Source: Burkholderiaceae bacterium (GTDB taxonomy: Bacteria; Pseudomonadota; Gammaproteobacteria; Burkholderiales; Burkholderiaceae). Taken from it: DNA of 17,289 nt. The position numbers and the translations under genes were made by a program. Location of the stretch: assembly GCA_947470165.1 (NCBI GenBank), contig CANISN010000012.1, positions 1 to 17,289 of the forward strand. The letters are read 5' to 3'. How positions within the stretch are numbered: the first letter of the stretch is position 1; every line of letters starts with the position of its first letter. Positions 9,747-16,711 of this stretch are shown one piece after another. The notes below the pieces were generated by a model. The model ran no database searches, was not told the DNA's origin, and saw nothing but the letters and a program-made list of their open reading frames with translations.

Positions 9747-9774
9747 GATTACTCGGATGTCATTACTCTGAAAA

Positions 9775-10407
9775 TTACGAGCCTAATGATTTCTTCTTTG
9801 TACTGCTCATGCGTGCCTTGCGTTTCTTGATTGGCGCAGGTGCTGCAGTTGCCTTGCGGTAACCAGGTGATGACCAACCAATTTTGGACTCAGCAGCATC
9901 TGCGCGGAGAACCCGTTTCTTAGGTGCAGCGCTTTTCACTGCAGCAACTCTTTCAAATGGTGACTTGCTTGAGGCGGAGCGACGATCCGATCTCTCAGAA
10001 GTACTGGTGCGAATCCCTGTTTTGGCCAGCATGCGATTTGGCTGGCGCTTTGTGCGTGGAGCTTGCAATGATTTTTTGGTTTGCTTACTGGATCTGCCTA
10101 GATTAGAGAGGGCTGCATCCACGACGTCTTTTGGTTTCCAGAGGACAAGTAATTTGCCGATATGCTGAACTGGCGCGGCATCGAGTTTGTCACAAAGCTC
10201 TTCATAGATAGCAATACGAGCCTCACGTTCATCGCCAAAGACCCGAACTTTAATCAAGGCATGGTGAGAAATGGCTAGCTTAGCCTCTTTAATAACAGCA
10301 GGGGTCAAGCCATCGCCACCAATCATCACGACTGGACTGAGCTCATGCGCATCGGCTTTAAGGGATTTTCGTTGTGCGGGAGTAATAGTAAGTGCAGTCA
10401 TGGGCAT
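9775..10407 (-). CDS. yhbY: YhbY family RNA-binding (CRM domain) protein with long basic tail
   Basis: CRM-domain protein; E. coli YhbY associates with the pre-50S ribosomal subunit. Of 210 residues, about 5-91 are the CRM domain (TITPAQRKSLKADAHEL, loop GGDGLT at 30-35, HIGKLLVLWKP at 82-92). Residues about 104-210 are a Lys/Arg/Ser/Ala-rich, probably disordered tail with IGWSSPGYRK (176-185) near its end. Single-domain YhbY is about 97 residues, so the tail doubles the protein and may add RNA contacts (inference). Starts at 10407 (MPMTALT) and 10401 (MTALT) are both possible. The frame runs back to a TTG at 10467, but those codons show no family similarity. No Shine-Dalgarno is visible. Divergent from rlmE, another 50S-acting gene. 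Confidence 0.86.
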   Translation of the reverse strand: MPMTALTITPAQRKSLKADAHELSPVVMIGGDGLTPAVIKEAKLAISHHALIKVRVFGDEREARIAIYEELCDKLDAAPVQHIGKLLVLWKPKDVVDAALSNLGRSSKQTKKSLQAPRTKRQPNRMLAKTGIRTSTSERSDRRSASSKSPFERVAAVKSAAPKKRVLRADAAESKIGWSSPGYRKATAAPAPIKKRKARMSSTKKKSLGS

Positions 10408-10415
10408 GATGATAG

Positions 10416-10421
10416 AGCATA
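10416..10421 (-). promoter_or_regulatory. Weak candidate -10 for yhbY
   Basis: TATGCT on the minus strand (4 of 6 to TATAAT) ends 8 bases before ATG 10407, so transcription would start at or next to the start codon. This agrees with the missing Shine-Dalgarno, but no good -35 is seen. The 132-base yhbY-rlmE gap must hold divergent promoters; I could not assign one for rlmE with confidence. Confidence 0.2.
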
Positions 10422-10515
10422 GGGGCTTGTAAAACGGGGCTTTAGCCCACACATCAGCTTTAATCAAGACGTTTTACGCTGATTCCTTTTGCCTTAGAGA
10501 GCATAAACAAGGAAA

Positions 10516-10536
10516 ATGGACGTCGAAAGTGGGTAA
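10516..10536 (+). other. Six-codon mini-ORF just before the rlmE TTG start
   Basis: AAGGA (10509-10513) precedes ATG 10516 by two bases; the frame reads MDVESG and stops with TAA at 10534-10536. The rlmE TTG follows three bases later in the same frame. This arrangement would allow re-initiation or coupling of rlmE translation, but the short Shine-Dalgarno spacing makes it uncertain. Confidence 0.22.
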
Positions 10537-10539
10537 GTT

Positions 10540-11214
10540 TTGGCAAAGAATAAATTTAATAAAAGTTGGTTGCAGGATCACTTGAATGATCCCTATGTCA
10601 AGATGGCCCAAAAAGAGGGTTATCGCGCAAGAGCCGTCTATAAGCTAAGTGAGATAGACGAGCAAGACAGACTCATCAAAGCGGGTATGACGATTGTGGA
10701 TCTCGGGAGTGCTCCAGGGAGTTGGTCTCAGTACGCCCGTAATCGCCTTACCGAGCTAGGCAAGAACAATCCCCTAATCGAATCTGGCAAGCCCGATGGA
10801 ATCATTATTGCGATCGATATTCTGCCAATGGAGGATATTGCGGATGTTTCCTTTATTCAGGGGGATTTTCGGGAAGATGAGGGCCTAAAGGCGCTTGAAG
10901 CACTTTTACCGGCTGATGCTGGCGGTAAAGTCGATCTTGTGCTGTCCGATATGGCCCCGAATTTGTCTGGGGTAGGTGTGGCGGATGCAGCGCGAATGGC
11001 CTTTTTGGCTGAAATTGCCCTGGATTTTTCACTCCAGCACCTCAAACCAGAAGGCGCGTTGCTGATTAAGTGCTTCAATGGCAGTGGTTATAGCCAGATC
11101 GTAGAATCCTTTAAAAAGGTCTTTAAAACGGTCGCCTCCAGAAAGCCCAAAGCTTCTAGAGCAAAGTCCTCAGAAATCTTTTTACTGGGCCGCGACCTCA
11201 AGCAGGCTAAATAA
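10540..11214 (+). CDS. rlmE: 23S rRNA 2'-O-ribose U2552 methyltransferase
   Basis: SAM-dependent methylation of U2552 in the A-loop of 23S rRNA on the 50S subunit, a late assembly step. 224 residues with a Rossmann fold: SAM motif [11 protein letters not shown] (54-64), acidic AIDILPM (91-97), SDMAPN (136-141). The family's K-D-K-E tetrad is complete as Lys35, Asp137, Lys177 and Glu212. The start is TTG: TAA at 10534 closes the frame upstream, and MAKNKFN matches family N-termini, whereas the first in-frame ATG (10603) would remove conserved residues. GGG at 10531-10533 is a weak ribosome-binding site. In E. coli rlmE (ftsJ) is immediately upstream of ftsH, and the same order holds here. Confidence 0.96.
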   Translation: MAKNKFNKSWLQDHLNDPYVKMAQKEGYRARAVYKLSEIDEQDRLIKAGMTIVDLGSAPGSWSQYARNRLTELGKNNPLIESGKPDGIIIAIDILPMEDIADVSFIQGDFREDEGLKALEALLPADAGGKVDLVLSDMAPNLSGVGVADAARMAFLAEIALDFSLQHLKPEGALLIKCFNGSGYSQIVESFKKVFKTVASRKPKASRAKSSEIFLLGRDLKQAK

Positions 11215-11237
11215 CCCCCTAAAAATAAGGGTTTATT
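11210..11237 (+). terminator. Weak candidate terminator after rlmE
   Basis: AACCC at the rlmE stop can pair with GGGTT (11229-11233), giving a 5-bp stem and an 11-base A-rich loop, followed by TATTAAAT. Stem and U-tract are both poor, so partial read-through into ftsH is likely if it works at all. Confidence 0.28.
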
Positions 11238-11255
11238 AAATAAAGCTGCTGCTAG

Positions 11256-11299
11256 CCCTTGAAAAAGCCTGGTAGTAGAATCAAATACTTAGGTATAGC
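11256..11299 (+). promoter_or_regulatory. Candidate ftsH promoter elements
   Basis: CCCTTGAAA (11256-11264) resembles the -35 of sigma-32 heat-shock promoters, TAGAAT (11276-11281) is 5 of 6 to a sigma-70 -10, and TATAGC (11294-11299) is 4 of 6. No two of these have correct spacing as a pair. ftsH is heat-shock controlled in E. coli, but no sigma-32 -10 (CCCCAT-like) is visible at the right distance, so that control is not established here. Confidence 0.25.
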
Positions 11300-11314
11300 A
11301 ACCTGCTTTAACTC

Positions 11315-11328
11315 CCGGATTAATCCGG
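11315..11328 (+). promoter_or_regulatory. Perfect 14-bp palindrome in the ftsH leader
   Basis: CCGGATTAATCCGG is a perfect inverted repeat ending 13 bases before the ftsH TTG, and the ribosome-binding site AAAGG (11330-11334) begins two bases after it. It could be an operator on DNA or a short hairpin in the mRNA next to the ribosome-binding site. Confidence 0.4.
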
Positions 11329-11341
11329 CAAAGGTCTCCTT

Positions 11342-13222
11342 TTGAATAGCAATATGTTACAAAAAGTTGGTGTGTGGCTCATTGTGGGTCTGGTGCTGTT
11401 CACTGTTTTTAAACAGTTTGATAAGCCCAAAGATCAGACTCAGGTCACGTACTCTCAATTCATGGACGATGCCAAGGCTGGCAAAGTCAAGCGCGTAGAT
11501 GTGCAAGGTCGCACGCTGCAGGTCACTCCGAATGACGGCAATAAATACTCCATCATCTCCCCAGGAGATATTTGGATGGTTGGCGATCTCATGAAGTTCG
11601 GAGTTCAAGTCACCGGCAAAGCAGATGATGAACCAAACTTATTGGTTTCTGCTTTATATTACCTTGGACCTACTTTATTGATTATTGGTTTCTGGTTCTT
11701 CATGATGCGCCAGATGCAAGGTGGCGGTAAGGGTGGAGCATTCTCTTTCGGCAAATCAAAAGCACGCCTGATTGATGAGAATAGTAATACCGTAACCTTT
11801 GCTGATGTTGCTGGTTGCGATGAAGCTAAAGAAGAAGTTTTTGAGATTGTGGATTTCTTAAAGGATCCTCAAAAGTTCCAAAAGCTCGGCGGTCGTATTC
11901 CGCATGGCATCTTGCTAGTAGGTCCTCCTGGTACCGGTAAGACCTTATTAGCTCGCGCAATTGCCGGCGAAGCAAAGGTTCCCTTCTTCTCTATCTCCGG
12001 TTCAGACTTCGTTGAGATGTTTGTGGGTGTTGGTGCATCGCGCGTTCGCGATATGTTCGAGAATGCCAAGAAAAACTCTCCATGCATTATCTTCATTGAT
12101 GAGATTGATGCAGTCGGTCGTCATCGCGGTGCTGGTATGGGTGGCGGTAATGATGAGCGTGAGCAAACTCTGAATCAGATGTTAGTTGAGATGGATGGTT
12201 TTGAAAGTAATAGCGGTGTGATCGTGGTTGCTGCTACTAACCGTTCTGATGTGTTGGATCGCGCTTTATTGCGTCCTGGTCGTTTCGATCGTCAGGTACA
12301 TGTGGGCTTGCCAGATATTCGTGGCCGTGAGCAAATCTTGCAAGTGCATATGCGCAAAGTTCCAATTGACCCAGATGTCGATGCTGCAGTATTGGCACGT
12401 GGTACTCCTGGTTTCTCGGGCGCTGATTTAGCAAACTTAGTCAATGAGTCTGCACTGTTTGCAGCGCGTCGCAATAAGCGTGCGGTCGATATGAAGGACT
12501 TTGAAGACGCAAAAGATAAGATTTACATGGGTCCTGAGCGTAAGTCTGCAGTGATGCGTGAAGAAGAGCGTCGTAATACGGCATATCACGAGTCTGGTCA
12601 TGCGGTGGTTGCCAAAGTATTACCTAAGGCTGATCCAGTTCATAAAGTCACCATCATGCCGCGCGGTATGGCATTAGGTGTGACTTGGCAATTGCCAGAG
12701 TTTGATCGGGTGAACTTGTATAAAGATCGCATGATGGAAGAATTAGCCATTTTATTTGGCGGTCGTGCCGCTGAAGAAGTGTTCTTACATTCCATGAGTA
12801 CTGGCGCTTCAAATGATTTTGAGCGTGCTACCAAAATGGCGCGTGACATGGTGACGCGTTACGGTATGAGCGATAGCTTGGGCACAATGGTTTATGTAGA
12901 TACAGAGTCTGAAAGTATCTTTGGGCGTAACAGTACCAAAACAGTTTCTGAGTTGACCCAGCAAAAAGTAGATGCTGAGATTCGTGCTTTGGTAGATAGT
13001 CAGTACGCTTTGGCAAGATCGATTCTTGAGCAAAACCGTGACAAGGTCGAAGCTATGGTCGCTGCATTGCTTGAGTGGGAAACCATTGATGCTGAGCAGA
13101 TTACCGACATCATGGAGGGTCGTCCACCTCGAGCTCCTAAACCGCCTCCAGCAACCCAGTTTGGTAACTCTGCTGGTAGCGCACCAGGTCCTGCTGCAGG
13201 TGCTACTCCCGCGACTGCTTAA
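11342..13222 (+). CDS. ftsH: ATP-dependent zinc metalloprotease FtsH
   Basis: Membrane-anchored hexameric AAA+ protease that degrades misplaced membrane proteins and short-lived regulators. 626 residues: TM1 about 10-27, periplasmic domain, TM2 about 103-123, AAA domain with Walker A GPPGTGKT (194-201), Walker [12 protein letters not shown] (249-259) and arginine fingers in RPGRFDRQ (311-318). The M41 peptidase has HESGH (His416, Glu417, His420) and third zinc ligand Asp492 in NDFERAT. A Pro/Ala-rich tail follows residue 592. The start is TTG at 11342: AAAGG lies 7 bases upstream and MNSNM matches relatives' N-termini. ATG 11354 would be four residues shorter with poorer spacing. It sits alone between rlmE and a strong terminator in folP. 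Confidence 0.98.
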   Translation: MNSNMLQKVGVWLIVGLVLFTVFKQFDKPKDQTQVTYSQFMDDAKAGKVKRVDVQGRTLQVTPNDGNKYSIISPGDIWMVGDLMKFGVQVTGKADDEPNLLVSALYYLGPTLLIIGFWFFMMRQMQGGGKGGAFSFGKSKARLIDENSNTVTFADVAGCDEAKEEVFEIVDFLKDPQKFQKLGGRIPHGILLVGPPGTGKTLLARAIAGEAKVPFFSISGSDFVEMFVGVGASRVRDMFENAKKNSPCIIFIDEIDAVGRHRGAGMGGGNDEREQTLNQMLVEMDGFESNSGVIVVAATNRSDVLDRALLRPGRFDRQVHVGLPDIRGREQILQVHMRKVPIDPDVDAAVLARGTPGFSGADLANLVNESALFAARRNKRAVDMKDFEDAKDKIYMGPERKSAVMREEERRNTAYHESGHAVVAKVLPKADPVHKVTIMPRGMALGVTWQLPEFDRVNLYKDRMMEELAILFGGRAAEEVFLHSMSTGASNDFERATKMARDMVTRYGMSDSLGTMVYVDTESESIFGRNSTKTVSELTQQKVDAEIRALVDSQYALARSILEQNRDKVEAMVAALLEWETIDAEQITDIMEGRPPRAPKPPPATQFGNSAGSAPGPAAGATPATA

Positions 13223-13243
13223 TTAGATCTGAGTCAGCTTTAG

Positions 13244-14116
13244 GTGATCGAGCAAACTCTGCCCGCAACATGGCGTTGCGGGCGTTTTCTTTTTGACTTT
13301 AGTAAACGTCAACGCCCCTTAGTGATGGGTATTCTGAATGCCACACCAGATTCCTTTTCGGATGGTGGCAGGTTCAGAACTCCTAGTGATGCTATAGCTC
13401 AGGCAGAGCATATGATTGCCAATGGCGCAGACATCATCGATATCGGTGGTGAGTCTACTCGCCCCGGTGCTGAACCAGTTTCTCTTCAAGAAGAATTAGA
13501 CCGCGTCTTGCCGGTGATCGATGCCTTAAAAGATTGTGGTGTAGCGCTATCAATTGATACTTATAAAGCAGAAACGATGCGCCAAGCCCTCAAGGCTGGT
13601 GTTGATTGTGTCAATGATATTTGGGCGTTGCGGCAAGAGGGTACCGTAGAAGCTGTAATGGAGTGTAATAAAAATACTCCAGATAAGCAGTGCGGCATTG
13701 TATTAATGCATATGCAGCGCGATCCACAAACTATGCAATTTGATCCCGAGTATCAAGATGTCATTGCAGAGGTGAAACTTTTCTTAAAAGAGCGCGCAGA
13801 GTTCCTCCAAGAGCGCGGGATTACTCAAGACTGCATTGCTATCGACCCTGGTTTTGGCTTTGGCAAAAGCCTCGAGCACAACCTCAATATGCTGGCGAAC
13901 TTTGAGCAATTCTCCCAATTGGGATATCCCGTATTGGCGGGAATTTCTCGTAAATCTATGCTGGGTAAGCTAACAGGTCGAGATACCAATGAGCGAGTAG
14001 CACCAAGCCTTGCGGCCGCTATTTTGGCTGCTGACCGCGGTGCCCGTATTATCCGTGTGCATGATGTTCAGGAGACGGTCGATGCCCTGAAGATCTGGGA
14101 AGCAGTTCAGGCTTAG
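13244..14116 (+). CDS. folP: Dihydropteroate synthase
   Basis: Condenses pABA with dihydropterin pyrophosphate to 7,8-dihydropteroate in folate synthesis; the sulfonamide target. 290 residues, TIM barrel: [14 protein letters not shown] (29-42), ESTRPG (70-75), SIDTYKAE (103-110), VNDIWALR (123-130), DPGFGFGK (201-208), SRKS (235-238) and RVHDV (271-275), all expected active-site blocks. TAG at 13241 closes the frame, so GTG 13244 is the earliest start; the ribosome-binding site is weak (GAG 13231-13233). The segment CGRFLFDFS before the first barrel motif resembles relatives' N-termini, which supports translation from GTG, although those codons contain a strong terminator (see separate entry). 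The ATG at 13325 would give a shorter protein lacking that segment. glmM follows 26 bases later. Confidence 0.94.
   Translation: MIEQTLPATWRCGRFLFDFSKRQRPLVMGILNATPDSFSDGGRFRTPSDAIAQAEHMIANGADIIDIGGESTRPGAEPVSLQEELDRVLPVIDALKDCGVALSIDTYKAETMRQALKAGVDCVNDIWALRQEGTVEAVMECNKNTPDKQCGIVLMHMQRDPQTMQFDPEYQDVIAEVKLFLKERAEFLQERGITQDCIAIDPGFGFGKSLEHNLNMLANFEQFSQLGYPVLAGISRKSMLGKLTGRDTNERVAPSLAAAILAADRGARIIRVHDVQETVDALKIWEAVQA
13261..13294 (+). terminator. Strong intrinsic terminator for ftsH, inside the folP reading frame
   Basis: GCCCGCAAC (13261-13269) and GTTGCGGGC (13275-13283) pair perfectly over 9 bp, 7 of them in the GC-rich base, with a 5-base loop, followed by GTTTTCTTTTT. It lies 38 bases after the ftsH stop and within folP codons 6 to 17. 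It should end most ftsH transcripts and let only read-through reach folP, unless folP has a promoter inside its own 5' end; none was found. Confidence 0.87.
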
Positions 14117-14130
14117 ATACTCACAAGTTT

Positions 14131-14136
14131 TATAAT
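14131..14136 (+). promoter_or_regulatory. Perfect -10 box for glmM, leaderless geometry
   Basis: TATAAT matches the sigma-70 -10 consensus exactly and ends six bases before the glmM ATG, so the expected start point is the A of ATG 14143. No Shine-Dalgarno lies before that ATG. The -35 is weak: the best is TTCAGG at 14106-14111, with a 19-base spacer. The box lies in the 26-base gap after folP. Confidence 0.55.
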
Positions 14137-14142
14137 CAAACA

Positions 14143-15486
14143 ATGAAAAAACAATACTTTGGTACTGATGGCATCCGTGGCGAGGTGGGGCAATTTCCAA
14201 TTGTTCCAGAATTCATTACTCGCCTTGGTTATGCTGCAGGAAAAGTATTGAGTCGAAATGCTATAGCTGGTGAGCGCTGCAAGGTTCTTATTGGTAAAGA
14301 TACCCGCATTTCAGGTTATTTATTGGAAGCCGCTCTAGAGGCAGGCTTTGCTGCTGCTGGTGTTGATGTGATGCTCTGTGGCCCAATGCCCACCCCAGGC
14401 GTTGCTTACCTTACTAAAGCCCTGCGCCTATCAGCGGGTGTGGTGATCTCAGCATCACACAACCCGTATCAAGATAATGGCATTAAGTTTTTCTCAGCTG
14501 AGGGTGGTAAGTTGACTGATGAGTTGGAGTTGGCAATCGAGGCTGAGCTTGAAAAGCCAATGGGCTGTGTCAGCTCTAAAGAGTTAGGCAAAGCATTCCG
14601 GATCGATGATGCAGCTGGTCGTTATATTGAATTCTGTAAATCCACTTTTCCAGGAGAGCTCAACCTCAAAGGTATGAAGTTGGTTGTCGATTGTGCAAAT
14701 GGTGCTGCGTACCATACCGCCCCTCCTGTGTTTCATGAGCTAGGGGCAGAAGTGATTTCAATTGGCGTGCATCCCGATGGTCGTAATATTAATGATGGTT
14801 GCGGTGCTACAGCACCTGATGCATTGATTGCAAAAGTAAAAGAGGTTGGCGCCGAACTCGGTATTGCCTTGGATGGTGACGCGGATCGCCTGCAGATGGT
14901 CGATGCATCAGGTCGACTCTTCAATGGCGATGAACTGCTCTACGTGTTAGCAAAAGATCGCATCAGGCGCGGCCAAGCAATCGGTGGAGTAGTGGGTACC
15001 TTGATGACCAACCTCGCAGTAGAAAATGCCATTAAAGGTTTGGGTATTGGTTTTGAGCGCGCCAATGTGGGCGATCGTTATGTCTTGGAGTTGCTCAAGC
15101 AAAAAGGTTGGATTATTGGTGGCGAAGGTTCGGGTCATCTGCTTTGCCTGGATCAGCACTCAACAGGTGATGGTACGATTGCTGCGCTTCAGGTTTTAGC
15201 AGTCATGAGTCAATCAAAGAAGAGCTTGAGTCAACTGCTAGATTCAGTAAAAATCTACCCCCAGATACTTTTGAACATCAAGTTCAAGATAGGTTATGAC
15301 TGGAAGTCTGATAGCGCTCTCAAATCGAAGGTCAGCCAGGTTGAGAGCGACCTAAAGGGCACGGGTAGAGTATTAATTCGTGCTTCTGGCACTGAGCCCG
15401 TCTTGCGGATCATGGTTGAGGCTCAAGATAGCAATGTAGCCATGAGTTCGGCCAAAAGTATTGCAGAACTAGTGCCAATTACATAA
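14143..15486 (+). CDS. glmM: Phosphoglucosamine mutase
   Basis: Interconverts glucosamine-6-phosphate and glucosamine-1-phosphate, leading to UDP-GlcNAc for peptidoglycan and lipopolysaccharide. 447 residues, the usual length. Start motif YFGTDGIRG (5-13); phosphoserine loop ISASHNP with active Ser105 (102-108); Mg loop DGDADR (244-249); sugar loop GGEGSGH (326-332); phosphate loop RASGTEP (413-419). All four domains of the alpha-D-phosphohexomutase fold are present. No ribosome-binding site precedes the ATG; leaderless initiation is proposed from the TATAAT box upstream. The folP-glmM order is the same as in E. coli. Confidence 0.97.
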   Translation: MKKQYFGTDGIRGEVGQFPIVPEFITRLGYAAGKVLSRNAIAGERCKVLIGKDTRISGYLLEAALEAGFAAAGVDVMLCGPMPTPGVAYLTKALRLSAGVVISASHNPYQDNGIKFFSAEGGKLTDELELAIEAELEKPMGCVSSKELGKAFRIDDAAGRYIEFCKSTFPGELNLKGMKLVVDCANGAAYHTAPPVFHELGAEVISIGVHPDGRNINDGCGATAPDALIAKVKEVGAELGIALDGDADRLQMVDASGRLFNGDELLYVLAKDRIRRGQAIGGVVGTLMTNLAVENAIKGLGIGFERANVGDRYVLELLKQKGWIIGGEGSGHLLCLDQHSTGDGTIAALQVLAVMSQSKKSLSQLLDSVKIYPQILLNIKFKIGYDWKSDSALKSKVSQVESDLKGTGRVLIRASGTEPVLRIMVEAQDSNVAMSSAKSIAELVPIT

Positions 15487-15523
15487 CTTACTGATTTTAT
15501 TGGGCTATTGGCAATCAATACGC

Positions 15524-15557
15524 TTGTCATAAAAGCGTCATACTCAAAACGTATTGT
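15524..15557 (+). promoter_or_regulatory. Pho box and -10 of the pstS promoter
   Basis: TTGTCAT (15524-15530), AAAA, GCGTCAT (15535-15541): two 7-base repeats with 11-base periodicity, the PhoB-binding arrangement (consensus CTGTCAT). TATTGT (15552-15557, 4 of 6 to TATAAT) follows after 10 bases, the placement expected where PhoB replaces the -35. A short inverted repeat (CGCAA-TG-TTGCG, 15566-15577) lies near the expected start point. Induction by phosphate starvation through PhoR/PhoB is inferred. Confidence 0.78.
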
Positions 15558-15601
15558 TCTCTTATCGCAATGTTGCGTAACTTATCTGAGGAACGATCCA
15601 C

Positions 15602-16624
15602 ATGATCTCATTTTTGAAAAAAGCGTTAGTAATCAGCGCAATTTCATTCGCCCCAGTTGCATTTGCAGCGGACATGACCGGCGCTGGTGCAACATTCCCA
15701 TACCCAATCTACGCTAAATGGGCCGAAGCTTACAAAGCGAAAACGGGCTCTAATTTGAACTACCAATCTATTGGTTCTTCAGGCGGTATCAAGCAGATCA
15801 AAGCGAAAACGGTTGATTTCGGCGCAACCGACAATCCAGTGAAATTCGAAGATTTAGAAAAAGATGGCATGGTTCAGTTTCCAGCCATCATTGGTGGTGT
15901 AGTACCCGTGATGAACGTGGATGGTGTTAAGCCAGGCGAACTCAAATTAGATGGCCCAACCTTAGCCGATATTTTCCAGGGTGTGATTTCTGATTGGGGT
16001 GATAAGCGTATTGCTCTAATGAACCCAGGCGTGAAGATTCCTTCTGGCCCGATTACCGTTGTGCACCGTGCTGATGGTTCCGGTACAACTGCAATTTTCA
16101 CTGACTACTTGGCTAAAACTAGTACCCTCTGGAAAGATGCTGTTGGTGCAGGTGCTGCTGTTAAGTGGCCAGCTGCTTCATCTGTTGGCGGTAAAGGTAA
16201 CGAGGGTGTTGCAGCAAACGTTTCTCGCATTAAGAACTCGGTTGGTTATGTCGAGTACGCTTATGCGAAGAAAAACAAAATGACTCACATCGCTTTGAAA
16301 AATAAAGAAGGTAACTTTGTTCAACCTGATGACTTAACCTTCGCAGCCGCTGCTGCTGGTACTGATTGGGCAAAGATTCCAGGCATGGGTACATTCATTA
16401 CCGATGCTGCTGGTGCTAAGTCATGGCCAATCACTGGTGCTTCTTTCATCCTCTTGTACAAGAACCCAGAGAACAAGGCGAATGCTGCTGAAGTAATGAA
16501 GTTCTTTGACTTTGGATTTAAAGAAGGCAAGAATATGGCAATAGAGTTGGATTACGTTCCAATGCCTGACTCAACAACTGATTTCATTCGCAAGAATGTA
16601 TTTTCCAAGGTTGTTACTAAGTAA
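15602..16624 (+). CDS. pstS: Phosphate ABC transporter, periplasmic phosphate-binding protein
   Basis: Captures inorganic phosphate in the periplasm and delivers it to PstCAB. 340 residues. Signal peptide 1-22 (two lysines, hydrophobic core, PVAFA before the predicted cleavage at Ala23). Mature start DMTGAGATFPYPIYAKWAEAY; ligand motifs GATFP (29-33), GSSGG (58-62), DFGATD (72-77), RADGSGT (156-162) and GYVEYAYAKKN. Full length and close to E. coli PstS in layout. GAGGAA (15588-15593) lies 8 bases before the ATG, the best ribosome-binding site in the window, fitting a highly expressed gene. Confidence 0.97.
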   Translation: MISFLKKALVISAISFAPVAFAADMTGAGATFPYPIYAKWAEAYKAKTGSNLNYQSIGSSGGIKQIKAKTVDFGATDNPVKFEDLEKDGMVQFPAIIGGVVPVMNVDGVKPGELKLDGPTLADIFQGVISDWGDKRIALMNPGVKIPSGPITVVHRADGSGTTAIFTDYLAKTSTLWKDAVGAGAAVKWPAASSVGGKGNEGVAANVSRIKNSVGYVEYAYAKKNKMTHIALKNKEGNFVQPDDLTFAAAAAGTDWAKIPGMGTFITDAAGAKSWPITGASFILLYKNPENKANAAEVMKFFDFGFKEGKNMAIELDYVPMPDSTTDFIRKNVFSKVVTK

Positions 16625-16629
16625 TCTTG

Positions 16630-16653
16630 AATGATTAAGATTTCTTAATCATT
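16630..16653 (+). other. AT-rich 10-bp hairpin after pstS
   Basis: AATGATTAAG (16630-16639) pairs perfectly with CTTAATCATT (16644-16653) around an ATTT loop, five bases after the pstS stop. No U-run follows, so it is more likely a 3' stabilising hairpin for pstS mRNA than a terminator on its own. Confidence 0.5.
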
Positions 16654-16660
16654 ACTGAAT

Positions 16661-16696
16661 AACAGCTCCACCAAAAGTGGGGCTGTTTCAATATTT
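16661..16696 (+). terminator. Intrinsic terminator between pstS and pstC, probably partial
   Basis: AACAGCTCCAC (16661-16671) pairs with GTGGGGCTGTT (16677-16687), 11 bp with one G-U, 5-base loop, followed by TTCAATATTT. The interrupted U-tract suggests leaky termination, so pstS would be made in excess over pstC and the genes beyond it. Confidence 0.7.
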
Positions 16697-16711
16697 AAAT
16701 AAGCACAATTT

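Noticed and set aside
10408..10467. 20-codon N-terminal extension of yhbY to a TTG at 10467
   Set aside because: Similarity to the CRM family begins only after MTALTITP; the extension has no family similarity and no ribosome-binding site was seen.
11256..11281. Sigma-32 heat-shock promoter for ftsH
   Set aside because: The -35-like CCCTTGAAA is present but no CCCCAT-type -10 occurs at the required distance; kept only as a weak element.
13280..13317. Antiterminator-like pairing of the folP terminator arm with downstream sequence (GGGCG with CGCCC, TTGAC with GTCAA)
   Set aside because: The competing arm is transcribed after the terminator has already formed, so it cannot work as a classical antiterminator; the pairing also has a large bulge.
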